DNA from: Micromonospora carbonacea | GTDB lineage: Bacteria > Actinomycetota > Actinomycetes > Mycobacteriales > Micromonosporaceae | Reading direction: 5' to 3' | Assembly (NCBI RefSeq): GCF_014205165.1 | Contig: NZ_JACHMZ010000001.1 | Location: 3,122,501 to 3,186,500, forward strand | Length of the DNA stretch: 64,000 bases | Shown here: piece by piece, positions 8,862-16,967 of the stretch | Layout: each line of letters opens with the position of its first letter | Position numbering within the stretch: the stretch's first letter is position 1 | Made by a program: the position numbers and the translations under genes | The notes under the pieces: generated by a model | The model's input: only the letters and a program-made list of their open reading frames with translations | The model's database searches: none | What the model was told of the DNA's origin: nothing

Positions 8862-9782
8862 TCAGCCGGGCGGCCAGCCGGCGGGGATGCGTTCCAGGAG
8901 CCCACCGGCGAACACGTCGCGCAGGCCGAGCGGCTTGAGATGGACGTACCCGATGTGGCAGTCGCAGGCCCCGTTCACGCAGGCGCGCGGCCGCAGCGCG
9001 GCCCGCCACGAGCCGTCGTACAGGTTGCCGATGGGCTCGTCGACGAAGTGGCAGCGGCGCACCGTCCCGTCGCCGCGCACCGAGATCGCCGTCTCCCCGG
9101 CGTGGCAGGGCCGGTCCAGCGACAGGTGCGGGCGCACGCTGTAGCCGAACAGCGGGTCCAGCGCCGTCCAGGCGGCCTCCTGCGCGGCGTCGTAGCGGTG
9201 GCCGTCGGCGGCGTTGACCCACAGGTAGACGTGCGGCGGCAGCGCCGCGCGCAGCGCCCGCGCCTCGTCGAGGTGCTCCGGCAGCCCCACCACACCCACG
9301 GAGAACCGCACCCCCAGCTCGACCAGGCGGGCGCAGCGGGCCAGGAACCGCTCCCGGGTGACCTGCCCCGGGTGGTACGTCGTCCACAGCGCCGCCCGGG
9401 CCGGGTCGGCGTCGGCCAGCCAGTCCACCCGGGCGGCCAGGTTGGTCTGGATGACCACCCGGTCGACGTGCGGCAGGTGCGACAGCCCCACCATCGCCTC
9501 CCGGTACCAGCGGCGGGTCAGCCCCTCGCCCCACGGGGTGAACAGCACCGACAGCCGCACGTCCGTGGTCGCGGCCACCCAGCCGGTGAACCGCTCCAGG
9601 GCCGCCCGGTCGGCGGCCAGCACGTCCGGCGGGTCGTGCCGCTTCGCGAACGGGCAGTACGGGCAGTCGTAGTTGCAGCTGGCCAGCGGACCCCGGTAGA
9701 GCACGGCCAGGCCGCCGCCTGCGGCGGGCCCCGCCGCGCCCGCCGCCCCGGGCCCGCCGGTCGCCGTCGCGTCCCCGCTCAC
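8862..9782 (-). CDS. STM4011-family radical SAM protein
   Basis: 306 residues. Radical SAM cluster motif at C36-x3-C40-x2-C43 (CNYDCPYC), the iron-sulfur site that splits S-adenosylmethionine. The C-terminal part has further cysteines (CHAGETAISVRGDG, RRCHF, then CVNGACDCHIGY), which suggests an auxiliary iron-sulfur cluster like those in peptide-modifying radical SAM enzymes. Last gene of a six-gene operon; its GTG overlaps the stop of the STM4012-like gene by four bases. The family name comes from a conserved but uncharacterised Salmonella Typhimurium locus (STM4011-STM4015). No substrate is known; a protein or peptide modification is my inference from the cysteine layout. Confidence 0.85.
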   Translation of the reverse strand: MSGDATATGGPGAAGAAGPAAGGGLAVLYRGPLASCNYDCPYCPFAKRHDPPDVLAADRAALERFTGWVAATTDVRLSVLFTPWGEGLTRRWYREAMVGLSHLPHVDRVVIQTNLAARVDWLADADPARAALWTTYHPGQVTRERFLARCARLVELGVRFSVGVVGLPEHLDEARALRAALPPHVYLWVNAADGHRYDAAQEAAWTALDPLFGYSVRPHLSLDRPCHAGETAISVRGDGTVRRCHFVDEPIGNLYDGSWRAALRPRACVNGACDCHIGYVHLKPLGLRDVFAGGLLERIPAGWPPG

Positions 9783-11104
9783 CGGGGCACGTACCCGGTC
9801 ATCGCGCGCCGCACCCGCGCGGAGGTCAGCCACGGGCCGACGGCGTCGGAGCGGGCCAGCCCGGCCGGGGTGAGCCGCAGCCCGCCGTCGGTGGCCCAGC
9901 CCCGCTCGACCAGCAGCCCCAGCTCGGGGAAGTCCTCGCCCGGCGCGACGCCGAACCGGGCCGCGTAGGCGGCCGCGTCGACGCCCTCGGCGCGCAGCAG
10001 CGACTTCAGCAGCCACCGGCGGCGCTGCTCCGTGCCGTCGAGGGCGAAGCCGAACTCGGCGTGCGCGAAGTCGCCGGCGGGGCGGGCCAGGTAGTCGTCC
10101 AGCACCGCCCGCACCTCGGACACGCCGACGGCATAGTCGAACGAGTAGTGCAGGCCCGTCGTGTACGACCGCGCCCCGCAGCCCAGCCCCACCATCCCGT
10201 CGTCCTGGCAGCAGTAGTCCGGCCCGTCCGGCGCGGGCACGTCGGCGCGGCGGAACTGCCGCATCGACTCCTGCCGGTAGCCGGCCGCGCCGAGCACCTC
10301 CACCGCCTGCGCGTACAGGGCGAGGCGCTGGGCGTCCCAGTCGGCGCGGGCGTGCGCCCGCCGGCCCAGCCCGGTCAGCGGGCGCACGTACAGCGGGTAG
10401 AGGTAGAGCTCCTCCGGCCGCCACGCCAGGGCCGCGTCGAGGCTCTGTCGCCACGTGTCGGCGGTCTGCCCGTCGATGCCGTAGATCAGGTCGACGTTGA
10501 GCAGCGGGATCGCCGCGTCGCGGATCGCGCCGAGCGCCGCCTCCACCTCCGCGCGCCGCTGCGGCCGGCCGGCGGCGCGGGCCTCGGCGTCGAGGAAGCT
10601 CTGCACCCCGATGCTCACCCGCGTCGTGCCGTGCGCGGCGAGCACCGCGAGCCGGTCCGGGGTCGCGGTGGCCGGCGACGTCTCCACCGACAGCGGCACG
10701 CCGGGCAGCCGCGCGCCCAGCGTCGACGTGGCGATGTCGAACAGCTCGGTCAGCTCGCCGGCCGTCAGGTACGTCGGCGTGCCGCCGCCGAACGCGACGC
10801 GGGCGTAGCCGGCGTCGTCGCCGAGGGCGTCGGCGACCCGTTCGGCCTGCCGGCGCAGCTGCCGCAGGTACGCCGTGACCTGCTCGGCGGGCGCGCCGGT
10901 GCGGGTGAACAGGTTGCAGAAGCCGCAGCGCATCTCGCAGAACGGCACGTGCGCGTAGAGGAACAGCGCGTCGCGGGGCTCGGCCCGCCACACGTCGGCG
11001 AGCAGCGGCCGGGGCCGCAGCGCCCGGTACGACGTCTTGTGCGGGTACGCGTACAGGTACTGCTGGTACGGCGAGCCGTCGAGGCCCGCGAGGTTGCTTG
11101 TCAC
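9779..11104 (-). CDS. STM4012-family radical SAM protein (HemN-like)
   Basis: 441 residues. HemN-type radical SAM motif C56-x3-C60-x2-C63 in HVPFCEMRCGFCNLF, then FGGGTPTYL (the usual SAM-contact region) and a HemN-like C-terminal segment (residues about 330-430, FGFALDGTEQRRRWLLKSLL). It is therefore related to oxygen-independent coproporphyrinogen oxidase. However, the genome context is not haem synthesis, and it matches the STM4012 group found with STM4011 and STM4013-15. GTG start overlaps the stop of the hydrolase gene (GTGA). Both radical SAM genes are translationally coupled, which suggests that they act on the same target. Confidence 0.88.
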   Translation of the reverse strand: MTSNLAGLDGSPYQQYLYAYPHKTSYRALRPRPLLADVWRAEPRDALFLYAHVPFCEMRCGFCNLFTRTGAPAEQVTAYLRQLRRQAERVADALGDDAGYARVAFGGGTPTYLTAGELTELFDIATSTLGARLPGVPLSVETSPATATPDRLAVLAAHGTTRVSIGVQSFLDAEARAAGRPQRRAEVEAALGAIRDAAIPLLNVDLIYGIDGQTADTWRQSLDAALAWRPEELYLYPLYVRPLTGLGRRAHARADWDAQRLALYAQAVEVLGAAGYRQESMRQFRRADVPAPDGPDYCCQDDGMVGLGCGARSYTTGLHYSFDYAVGVSEVRAVLDDYLARPAGDFAHAEFGFALDGTEQRRRWLLKSLLRAEGVDAAAYAARFGVAPGEDFPELGLLVERGWATDGGLRLTPAGLARSDAVGPWLTSARVRRAMTGYVPR

Positions 11105-11904
11105 CATTCTCCCGGTCGCAGGGTGAAGTGGGCGTACGGGACGGTCCACACGACGTCGTGGCCGACCCGGTGGCCGGTGTGGCCGTCCTCCCCGTACGCC
11201 GTGCCGTGGTCGGAGCAGACGATCGTGAACACCGGCCGCCCCCGCCCGGTGAGCAGGGCGAACAGCCGGCCCACGCGGCTGTCGACGTATTCCAGGGCGG
11301 CGGCGTGGCTGGCCAGGTCGTCGGCGTCGGCGTCGGGCAGGTAGTGCCGGTTGGGCTGGTGCAGCGCCGCGACGTTGAGGAACGTGAACAGCGGCTGCCG
11401 CGCCGGGACGCGGGGCAGCGTCTCGGCGAGCCGGTCGAGCTGCGCGTCGAGGCAGCCGAGGGCGGTGACGCCGAACTCCGGCTCCCAGTGCGCCTCGGCG
11501 AACAGCCCCGGCAGCACCGACCCGAGCGCGCCGCGCCGGTTGAAGAAGCCGACCCCGCCCAGGCAGAGCGTGTGGTAGCCCTCCCGGGCGAGGGCGGTCG
11601 GCAGGTCCGCCGCGTCGAACACCCAGGTGCGCTCGCCGGAGGTCTCGCTGCCGGGGAACGCCGCCGCGTACAGCCGCTCGTGCCGCCCCGGCGCGGCCGG
11701 GGTGGGCAGGAAGCCGGCGAAGAACGCGTGGTGCGCGGCGTAGGTGAAGCTGGCGGGGGAGTGCCGCCGCTCCCACCGGCCGCCGGGCAGCACCCGGGCG
11801 AGCGTGGGGGTACGCCCGGCGGCGGCCAGGTCGTCGGCCACGTCGAAGCGCAGCGTGTCCAGGGTGACCAGGCAGACGTCGTGGCTTCCGATCAGGTCGC
11901 GCAC
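11101..11904 (-). CDS. STM4013/SEN3800-family alkaline-phosphatase-superfamily hydrolase
   Basis: 267 residues. The N-terminus (VCLVTLDTLRFDVA) holds the metal-binding Asp of sulfatase/phosphomutase-type enzymes, and the C-terminus carries CSDHGTAYGEDGHTGH, the conserved Asp-His and His metal ligands of that superfamily. A conserved SPASFTYAAHHAFFAG near residue 50 sits where the Ser/Thr or formylglycine nucleophile normally lies. These enzymes hydrolyse or transfer phosphate or sulfate esters; the substrate here is unknown. GTG start lies inside the last 13 bases of the ATP-grasp gene. No signal peptide, so it works in the cytoplasm with the radical SAM proteins. Confidence 0.85.
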   Translation of the reverse strand: MRDLIGSHDVCLVTLDTLRFDVADDLAAAGRTPTLARVLPGGRWERRHSPASFTYAAHHAFFAGFLPTPAAPGRHERLYAAAFPGSETSGERTWVFDAADLPTALAREGYHTLCLGGVGFFNRRGALGSVLPGLFAEAHWEPEFGVTALGCLDAQLDRLAETLPRVPARQPLFTFLNVAALHQPNRHYLPDADADDLASHAAALEYVDSRVGRLFALLTGRGRPVFTIVCSDHGTAYGEDGHTGHRVGHDVVWTVPYAHFTLRPGEW

Positions 11905-13013
11905 GCGACCACCTCCGCCGCCCGGCCGGTGGCCGTCGCTGCCGTGGCGGTGGCGGTGGCCCGCCAGCGTTCCCACCGGCCGCTGGTCAGCGCGTGCACC
12001 TGCTCGGCGTAGGTGTCCCGGCCGTCGGCCAGCACCCCCGGCAGCAGGTCCCCGAACGCGTTGACCTCCGCCACCGCGTGCCGCCGCCAGCCGAGCAGGA
12101 ACATCAGGTCCACTCCGACGTGCAGGCTGCGCGGGAAGCACGCGGCGGCCCGTACGCAGGTCTCCATCGCCGCCGCCCACGCCGCCGGGCCGGCGGCGGC
12201 CCGCAGCTCGGCCAGGTCGCCGCGCGCGTTGCCCAGGTGCAGGTTGGTCAGCGGCCCGGTGGCGGCCCGCACGACCGCGTGGGTGGGCCGCCCGGCGACC
12301 ACCACCACCCGCACGTCGACGACCCGGTCGCTGAGCCCCACCTTGGGCAGCCACCGCTCCACGTGCAGCCCCTCGCCGGCGAGCCGGTCGACCAGCGCGG
12401 CGACGGTCGCCTCGTCGTCGTAGGCGCGCACCCGCAGCGAGTTGAACAGCCCGTCGGGGGCGACCTCGATCGGGGTGACCGCCCGCACGCCACGCGGGCC
12501 GACGGCCAGGGCCAGCACCCCGGCCGCCGACGAGCCGTGCGCGGGCTTGACGAATACCCGCGCCCACCCGGCGTCGGCCATCGCGGCCCGCAGGGACGCG
12601 TACCCGTCGACCCCGGGCAGCGCCGCCGGGACCGCGACCCCGGCGGCGGACAGCCGCGCGTGGCAGCGACGCTTGTCGCACAGCGCCGCCACGTCGCCGG
12701 GGTCGTTGAGCAGCTCCGCGCCGCCGGCGGCGACCCGGGCCAGGCCGTCGACCAACCCGGCGTACGCGTCGGCGAGGCCGAGCAGCTCACCGTGCCGCGC
12801 CGGGGTGGCCGCCCGTCGCAGCAGCCGGTCCACGTGCGGGTCCTCGCCGGGGGAGTCGACGCGCACCAGCGCGCCGGCCGGCGGCGGGGCCGCCCCGGTG
12901 AGCACGTCGGCCCAGGGCAGCACCGCCGGGCGGGGCAGCCCGGCGGCGAGCACGGCGGCGGTGAACAGGCCGACGCGGCGGTTGTCGGGGTTGCCGACGA
13001 CGGTCAGGCGCAT
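11892..13013 (-). CDS. STM4014-family ATP-grasp-like protein
   Basis: 373 residues with an ATP-grasp layout. There is an N-terminal pre-ATP-grasp region (residues 1-115), a nucleotide-binding lysine in VFVKPAHGSSAAGV (about 170), DVRVVVVAGRPTHAVVRAA (about 255), and the metal-binding acid/Asn pair in AVAEVNAFGDLLPG near the C-terminus. ATP-grasp enzymes ligate a carboxylate to an amine or thiol through an acyl phosphate, as in RimK or RiPP ligases. This member belongs to the conserved but unstudied STM4014 group. Its stop overlaps the hydrolase start by 13 bases, and it starts one base after the stop of the first LRR-like gene. The C-terminal 25 residues are low-complexity Ala/Thr. Confidence 0.83.
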   Translation of the reverse strand: MRLTVVGNPDNRRVGLFTAAVLAAGLPRPAVLPWADVLTGAAPPPAGALVRVDSPGEDPHVDRLLRRAATPARHGELLGLADAYAGLVDGLARVAAGGAELLNDPGDVAALCDKRRCHARLSAAGVAVPAALPGVDGYASLRAAMADAGWARVFVKPAHGSSAAGVLALAVGPRGVRAVTPIEVAPDGLFNSLRVRAYDDEATVAALVDRLAGEGLHVERWLPKVGLSDRVVDVRVVVVAGRPTHAVVRAATGPLTNLHLGNARGDLAELRAAAGPAAWAAAMETCVRAAACFPRSLHVGVDLMFLLGWRRHAVAEVNAFGDLLPGVLADGRDTYAEQVHALTSGRWERWRATATATAATATGRAAEVVACAT

Positions 13014-13014
13014 G

Positions 13015-13962
13015 TCACTCCGACACCGCCGTGTACCGGTACTCCTCGTCGTCGTCCTCGTCGGGCTCCTGCGGGTCGGACAGGTCCACCGTCACGCCGG
13101 GCAGGGCGGCCCGGACCGCCGCGACGACCTCGTCGGAGACGTAGTGGTGGCTCAGGTCCAGCTTCGTGAGGTGGGTCAGCGGCTGCCCGCCGGCCAGGGC
13201 GAGCGCGCCCCGGTCGGACAGCGTGCCCAGCGACAGGTCCAGCAGCTCCAGCCGCCGCACCACCGGCGCGGCGGCCAGGGCCTCGGCGATCTCGTCGGCG
13301 TGCTCGGCGTTGCACAGCCCGAGCCGGCGCAGCGCGGGGAACCGCTGCCCGGCCAGCAGCGGGGTCAGATCGTCGACGGTCGTGTCGCCGCCGTAGTCCT
13401 CGACGCCGAGCCACAGCTCCAGGTCGGTCAGCGCGGGCAGCTCGGAGTCGAGCACCGCGCGGACGAAGTCGCCGCTCAGGCCGCCGCTCTCCACCTCCAG
13501 CCGGCGCAGCCGCTCGTGGCGCACCGGCGAGAACCGGAAGTCCTCGCCGCCGCGCACCCGCAGCACCTCCAGCCCCGGGTACGCGGTCAGCAGCCGGCTG
13601 ACGTCGCCGACCTGCATCCAGGAGATCTCGCACTCCTCGCTGAGGATGTCGCCGAGGAACAGCGCCCGGAGGTTCGGCAGGCGCGGCGCGGCGGCGCAGA
13701 GCTGGTCGATCGGGGCGACGTTGAACGCCGCGTATCCCCAGGCGCCGACGACGAGGGCCTGCGCGGACTCGCCGGCGGCGTCGACGAACCGGTCGAACGC
13801 GTCCCGGAAGCCGGGGGATGGCCTCTGCTCGTTGCTGCTGTCCCAGTCGGGGTGGTCGATGCGCCAGGCGACGGGCCCGTCGACGGCGGGCAGCGGGCCG
13901 TCGGCGGGGACCTGGACGACCCGGAGGCCGGCGAAGGACTCGGCGTGCGACAGGACGCTCAT
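13015..13962 (-). CDS. STM4015-family leucine-rich-repeat-like protein (copy 1)
   Basis: 315 residues. N-terminal half of alpha/beta type. From residue 150 there are leucine-rich repeats of about 25 residues (LRRLEVESGGLS, LTDLELWLGVEDY, LRRLGLCNAEHADEIAEAL, LELLDLSLGTLSDRGAL, LTKLDLSHHYVSDEVV). The protein ends with an acidic stretch and a tail EEYRYTAVSE that is nearly repeated in the neighbouring paralogue. LRR proteins normally bind other proteins. In this operon it could be the recognition scaffold or the substrate of the radical SAM and ATP-grasp enzymes (inference). It lies seven bases from the paralogue upstream and one base from the ATP-grasp gene downstream. Confidence 0.83.
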   Translation of the reverse strand: MSVLSHAESFAGLRVVQVPADGPLPAVDGPVAWRIDHPDWDSSNEQRPSPGFRDAFDRFVDAAGESAQALVVGAWGYAAFNVAPIDQLCAAAPRLPNLRALFLGDILSEECEISWMQVGDVSRLLTAYPGLEVLRVRGGEDFRFSPVRHERLRRLEVESGGLSGDFVRAVLDSELPALTDLELWLGVEDYGGDTTVDDLTPLLAGQRFPALRRLGLCNAEHADEIAEALAAAPVVRRLELLDLSLGTLSDRGALALAGGQPLTHLTKLDLSHHYVSDEVVAAVRAALPGVTVDLSDPQEPDEDDDEEYRYTAVSE

Positions 13963-13969
13963 CGCAGCC

Positions 13970-14902
13970 TCACTCCCCGACCGCGGTGAAGCGGTACTCG
14001 CGGCCGTTGTAGACGTCGGCCTGTTGCGGCTCGGACAGGTCGACCTCGACGCCGGGCAGGGCGGCGACGACCCGCGCGGCGGCCTCCTCGGACAGGAAGT
14101 GGTGGTGCAGGTCGAGGCGGCGCAGGTGGGTCAGCGGCCGACCGGCGAGCAGCGCCTCGCCCCCGGCGTCGGTGAGCACGCCCTTGGACAGGTCGAGCAC
14201 CTCCAGCCGGTCGAGCACCGGGGCGGCGGCGACGGCCGCGGCGACCCGGTCGGCGTCCTCGGCGTTGCTGACCGCGAGGTGGCGCAGGGCCGGCAGCCGG
14301 GTGCCGGCGAGGATCTCGGCGAGGTCGTCGGTGGTGGTGTCGCCGCCGTAGTCGGACCGGCCGAGCCACAGCTCCAGGCGCTCCAGCGCGGGCAGGTCGC
14401 AGCCGCCGACCGCGCGGACGACCGCCCCGGGCAGCCCGCCGGTCTGGAAGGCCAGCTCCCGCAGACCGGTGTGGCGCACCGGGGTCAGGTGCAGCTCGGT
14501 GGCCCCACGCACCCAGAGCACCTCCAGCGACGGGCATGCCGTCAGCAGACCGGTGATGTCACCGTGCGTGAGCCAGGAGATCTCGCACTGCTCGCTGACG
14601 AGGTCGGCGAGGAAGACCGCCCGCAGCGCCGGCCAGTGCCGCGCGGACTCGACGAGCAGCTCCAGGGGCAGCGCCCGCTCGTAGGCCGAACCCCACTCGC
14701 CGATCACCAGGGCCTGCACCGCGTCGGCGGGCACCTCGTCGCGCAGGCCCGTGACCAGGGCGGCGAACTCCTCGGGTTCGGCCTCGAAGTCCTCCACCTC
14801 CAGTCGCCAGGCGACGGCCGACGGATCGTCGGGGAGTTTCATCCCCGGCGTGAAGGGCAGCACGGGCAGCCCGGCGAACGACGACAAGTGGGAGCTGAAC
14901 AC
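13970..14902 (-). CDS. STM4015-family leucine-rich-repeat-like protein (copy 2, first gene of operon)
   Basis: 310 residues from a GTG with GGAGG eight bases upstream; this start aligns with the ATG of copy 1 (SSHLSSFAGLPV against LSHAESFAGLRV). A longer in-frame reading from 14992 has no ribosome site and no counterpart in the paralogue. The layout is the same as copy 1: alpha/beta N-terminal half, LRR-like repeats from about residue 150 (LRELAFQTGGLPG, LERLELWLGRSDYGG, LRHLAVSNAEDADRV, LEVLDLSKGVLTDAGG), and the tail REYRFTAVGE. The two copies are clearly diverged, so this is an old duplication rather than a recent one. The operon promoter should lie between 14903 and 15086. Confidence 0.83.
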   Translation of the reverse strand: MFSSHLSSFAGLPVLPFTPGMKLPDDPSAVAWRLEVEDFEAEPEEFAALVTGLRDEVPADAVQALVIGEWGSAYERALPLELLVESARHWPALRAVFLADLVSEQCEISWLTHGDITGLLTACPSLEVLWVRGATELHLTPVRHTGLRELAFQTGGLPGAVVRAVGGCDLPALERLELWLGRSDYGGDTTTDDLAEILAGTRLPALRHLAVSNAEDADRVAAAVAAAPVLDRLEVLDLSKGVLTDAGGEALLAGRPLTHLRRLDLHHHFLSEEAAARVVAALPGVEVDLSEPQQADVYNGREYRFTAVGE

Positions 14903-15086
14903 GCCAACCTCCGGCTCGACTGGTGCAGCGGCGGCGCGACGGTAACAGACCGTACCGACAAACTGATCACCGACCGGTCCGCCGACCCCCACATCTAGTC
15001 ATGAGAGTCGATGTCTGGTAGAAATCCTGCAAGGCCGGCCCCCTGAATCGCAAAAATCCAACCCCCCACGGCGATACGGGAGAACC

Positions 15087-15590
15087 ATGTCCACGACCCG
15101 CCCCACGCTGCGCCGCCGAGCGGTCACCCTGCTCGTCGCCGCGCTCGCGGCCCTCGGCGTCACGCTCGGCTTCGCCAGCCCCGCCCTGGCGATCACCCAC
15201 TCCAGCGCCGCGTCCCAGCTGTCGGCCGCCGGCATCTCCTGGACCTCCAGCGGCAACTGCAGCGACCGCTACACCGCCACCTGCACGTCGTTCGACGGCA
15301 TCCGGCAGGCCACCATCGACGGGATCATCACGTTCAAGCGGGTCAGCGGCTGCGCGATCACCATCACCGCCGGCACCGAGGTCGGCCACGCCGACGGCGC
15401 CTACAGCCACTGGACCGGCTACAAGCTCGACATCGGCCTGACCACCTGCGTGCAGAACTACATCTCGGCGCACTTCGCCTACGTCGGCTACATCCCCGGC
15501 TTCGGCTACCAGTACCGGTCCGCCTCCGGGAACCTCTACACCAAGGAAGGCAACCACTGGGACATCCTGTACTACACCTGCGGCTGCTGA
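15087..15590 (+). CDS. Small secreted M15-like (hedgehog-fold) zinc peptidase candidate
   Basis: 167 residues. Clear signal peptide (Arg-rich start, hydrophobic core, likely cleavage after SPALA near residue 34). The mature part of about 133 residues has two possible zinc-site motifs of the peptidase M15/hedgehog fold: SHWTGYKLD (pattern S-H-x2-G-x3-D, His and Asp ligands) and EGNHWDILY near the end (third His). Six or more cysteines, including a terminal CGC, suggest disulfides. M15 enzymes cut D-amino-acid bonds of peptidoglycan; activity here is inference because the fold is only recognised from these motifs. GGGAGA ribosome site. It converges with a second M15-like gene across a perfect hairpin. 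Confidence 0.7.
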   Translation: MSTTRPTLRRRAVTLLVAALAALGVTLGFASPALAITHSSAASQLSAAGISWTSSGNCSDRYTATCTSFDGIRQATIDGIITFKRVSGCAITITAGTEVGHADGAYSHWTGYKLDIGLTTCVQNYISAHFAYVGYIPGFGYQYRSASGNLYTKEGNHWDILYYTCGC

Positions 15591-15614
15591 CCCACGCCCA
15601 CCTCGGTGGGCACC

Positions 15615-15646
15615 GCCGGGCCGCCACCTTGAGGTGGCGGCCCGGC
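15615..15646. terminator. Bidirectional hairpin terminator
   Basis: Perfect 14-bp stem (15615-15628 with 15633-15646) and TTGA loop between two convergent genes. No clear T-tract follows on either strand, as is common in actinomycetes. Confidence 0.8.
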
Positions 15647-15665
15647 GCCGTCGTGTCCCCTGGAC

Positions 15666-16967
15666 TCAGATTCCGTAGATGAACTGGATGTCCACCGGAC
15701 CACCGCTGTTGGTGTTGCGGAGGTAGACGGTGTTGTTCGAGGGACGGCGGGCTCCGATGGTGTCGACGCCGTCCTCGTCCCAGTCGCCGACCACCGGCAC
15801 GTCGCCCGATGCGCCGTGGCCGAAGATGAAGGACGCGTCGGTGGTGGTGGTGCCGTTGGTGAGGTACCAGGTGGAGTTGCTCGGGCGGAACACTCCCACG
15901 GTGTCGAAGCCGTCGTTGTCCCAGTCGCCGGCCACGGGTTGGTCGCCCGATGCGCCGTGGCCGAAGATGAAGGACGCGTCGGTGGTGGTGGTGCCGTTGG
16001 TGAGGTACCAGGTGGAGTTGCTCGGGCGGAACACTCCCACGGTGTCGAAGCCGTCGTTGTCCCAGTCGCCGGCCACGGGTTGGTCGCCCGATGCGCCGTG
16101 GCCGAAGATGAAGGACGCGTCGGTGGTGGTGCCGTTGGTGAGATAGAAGGTCGAGTTGCTCGGGCGGAACACCCCGACCGTGTCGGAGCCGTCGTTGTCC
16201 CAGTCGCCGACCACCGGGATGTCGCCCGACGGCCCGTGACCGAACTTGAAGACGCTGGTGGCCGCGCCGCTGTTCGTGTTGCGCAGATACCAGGTCGAGT
16301 TGCTCGGGCGGAACACGCCCACCGTGTCGACGCCGTCGTTGTCCCAGTCACCCGAGACCGGCACGTCCTCCGGCTCCGGCGGCACCTGCCCGCCAGACCA
16401 CCAGGACGTGCGCTTGTCGGCGCCGGCCCAGCTGAAGCTGAAGTGGATGTGGTCGGTGTGCGGGTTGCTGCCGCTGTACGCCTGCCACCCGTCGGACGGG
16501 TCGTACGACTTCCAGATCTTGTTGTTCCAGATCATGTACATGACGCCGAGGCGGCGGGCCATCGCGTGCTTGTTGCCGTGCGAATCGGTGGCCAGCAGCC
16601 AGTTGAGCACGTCGGTGGCGTCGGCCCGCTGCGCGGTGTCGTAGTAGTTGAAGTGGTAGTCGAGCGCCCGGCCCTCCTTGTGCTCGCTGGTGCCACCGCT
16701 GCCGCAGTCGCGGACGATGCCTGAGGTGTGCGAGCCGTAGGTCGAGTTGAGCAGGTCCCGGAAGCCCACCAGGCCCGGCTTCGCGGTCGGATCGCAGATC
16801 TCCTGCCCGTCGTAGGCGGCGTAGCCGTCGATGGACGAGCCGAAGACGGGGGTGGCGGGAGCGGCCGTCGCCGGCGCAGGGGCGGTGGCCAACGTGGCGG
16901 CGACGGCGAGGGCGACGCCGAGGAGGCCGGCGACGACGCGGCGCGTGGCCAACGTGTTTCGTGACAT
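15666..16967 (-). CDS. Secreted M15-like wall hydrolase with VCBS/FG-GAP-like repeat tail
   Basis: 433 residues with a signal peptide (about 1-36, cleavage near ATAAPA). The first domain (about 40-205) has SEHKEGRALDYHF and later HTDHIHFSF, the His/Asp and His-x-His pattern of M15/extensin-like metallopeptidases. It would therefore cut cell-wall peptides outside the cell (inference from fold). Residues about 215-433 are five copies of a 47-residue unit (GDWDNDGxDTVGVFRPSNST), a beta-propeller-type repeat of the FG-GAP/VCBS kind that usually binds surface polymers and calcium. ATG with AAGGAGTGG directly upstream. Three of the repeats are nearly identical at DNA level. Confidence 0.82.
   Translation of the reverse strand: MSRNTLATRRVVAGLLGVALAVAATLATAPAPATAAPATPVFGSSIDGYAAYDGQEICDPTAKPGLVGFRDLLNSTYGSHTSGIVRDCGSGGTSEHKEGRALDYHFNYYDTAQRADATDVLNWLLATDSHGNKHAMARRLGVMYMIWNNKIWKSYDPSDGWQAYSGSNPHTDHIHFSFSWAGADKRTSWWSGGQVPPEPEDVPVSGDWDNDGVDTVGVFRPSNSTWYLRNTNSGAATSVFKFGHGPSGDIPVVGDWDNDGSDTVGVFRPSNSTFYLTNGTTTDASFIFGHGASGDQPVAGDWDNDGFDTVGVFRPSNSTWYLTNGTTTTDASFIFGHGASGDQPVAGDWDNDGFDTVGVFRPSNSTWYLTNGTTTTDASFIFGHGASGDVPVVGDWDEDGVDTIGARRPSNNTVYLRNTNSGGPVDIQFIYGI
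15802..16224 (-). repeat. 141-bp tandem coding repeats
   Basis: Direct repeats starting at 15802, 15943 and 16084, spaced exactly 141 bp (47 codons) inside the secreted hydrolase gene. The first two copies look virtually identical over the whole unit; the third diverges about 50 bases into the unit. Flanking units of the same protein repeat are more diverged. Confidence 0.9.

Noticed and set aside
14903..14992. Upstream extension of the second LRR-like gene
   Set aside because: The paralogue starts at the equivalent of 14902, where there is a GGAGG site; the extension has neither support.
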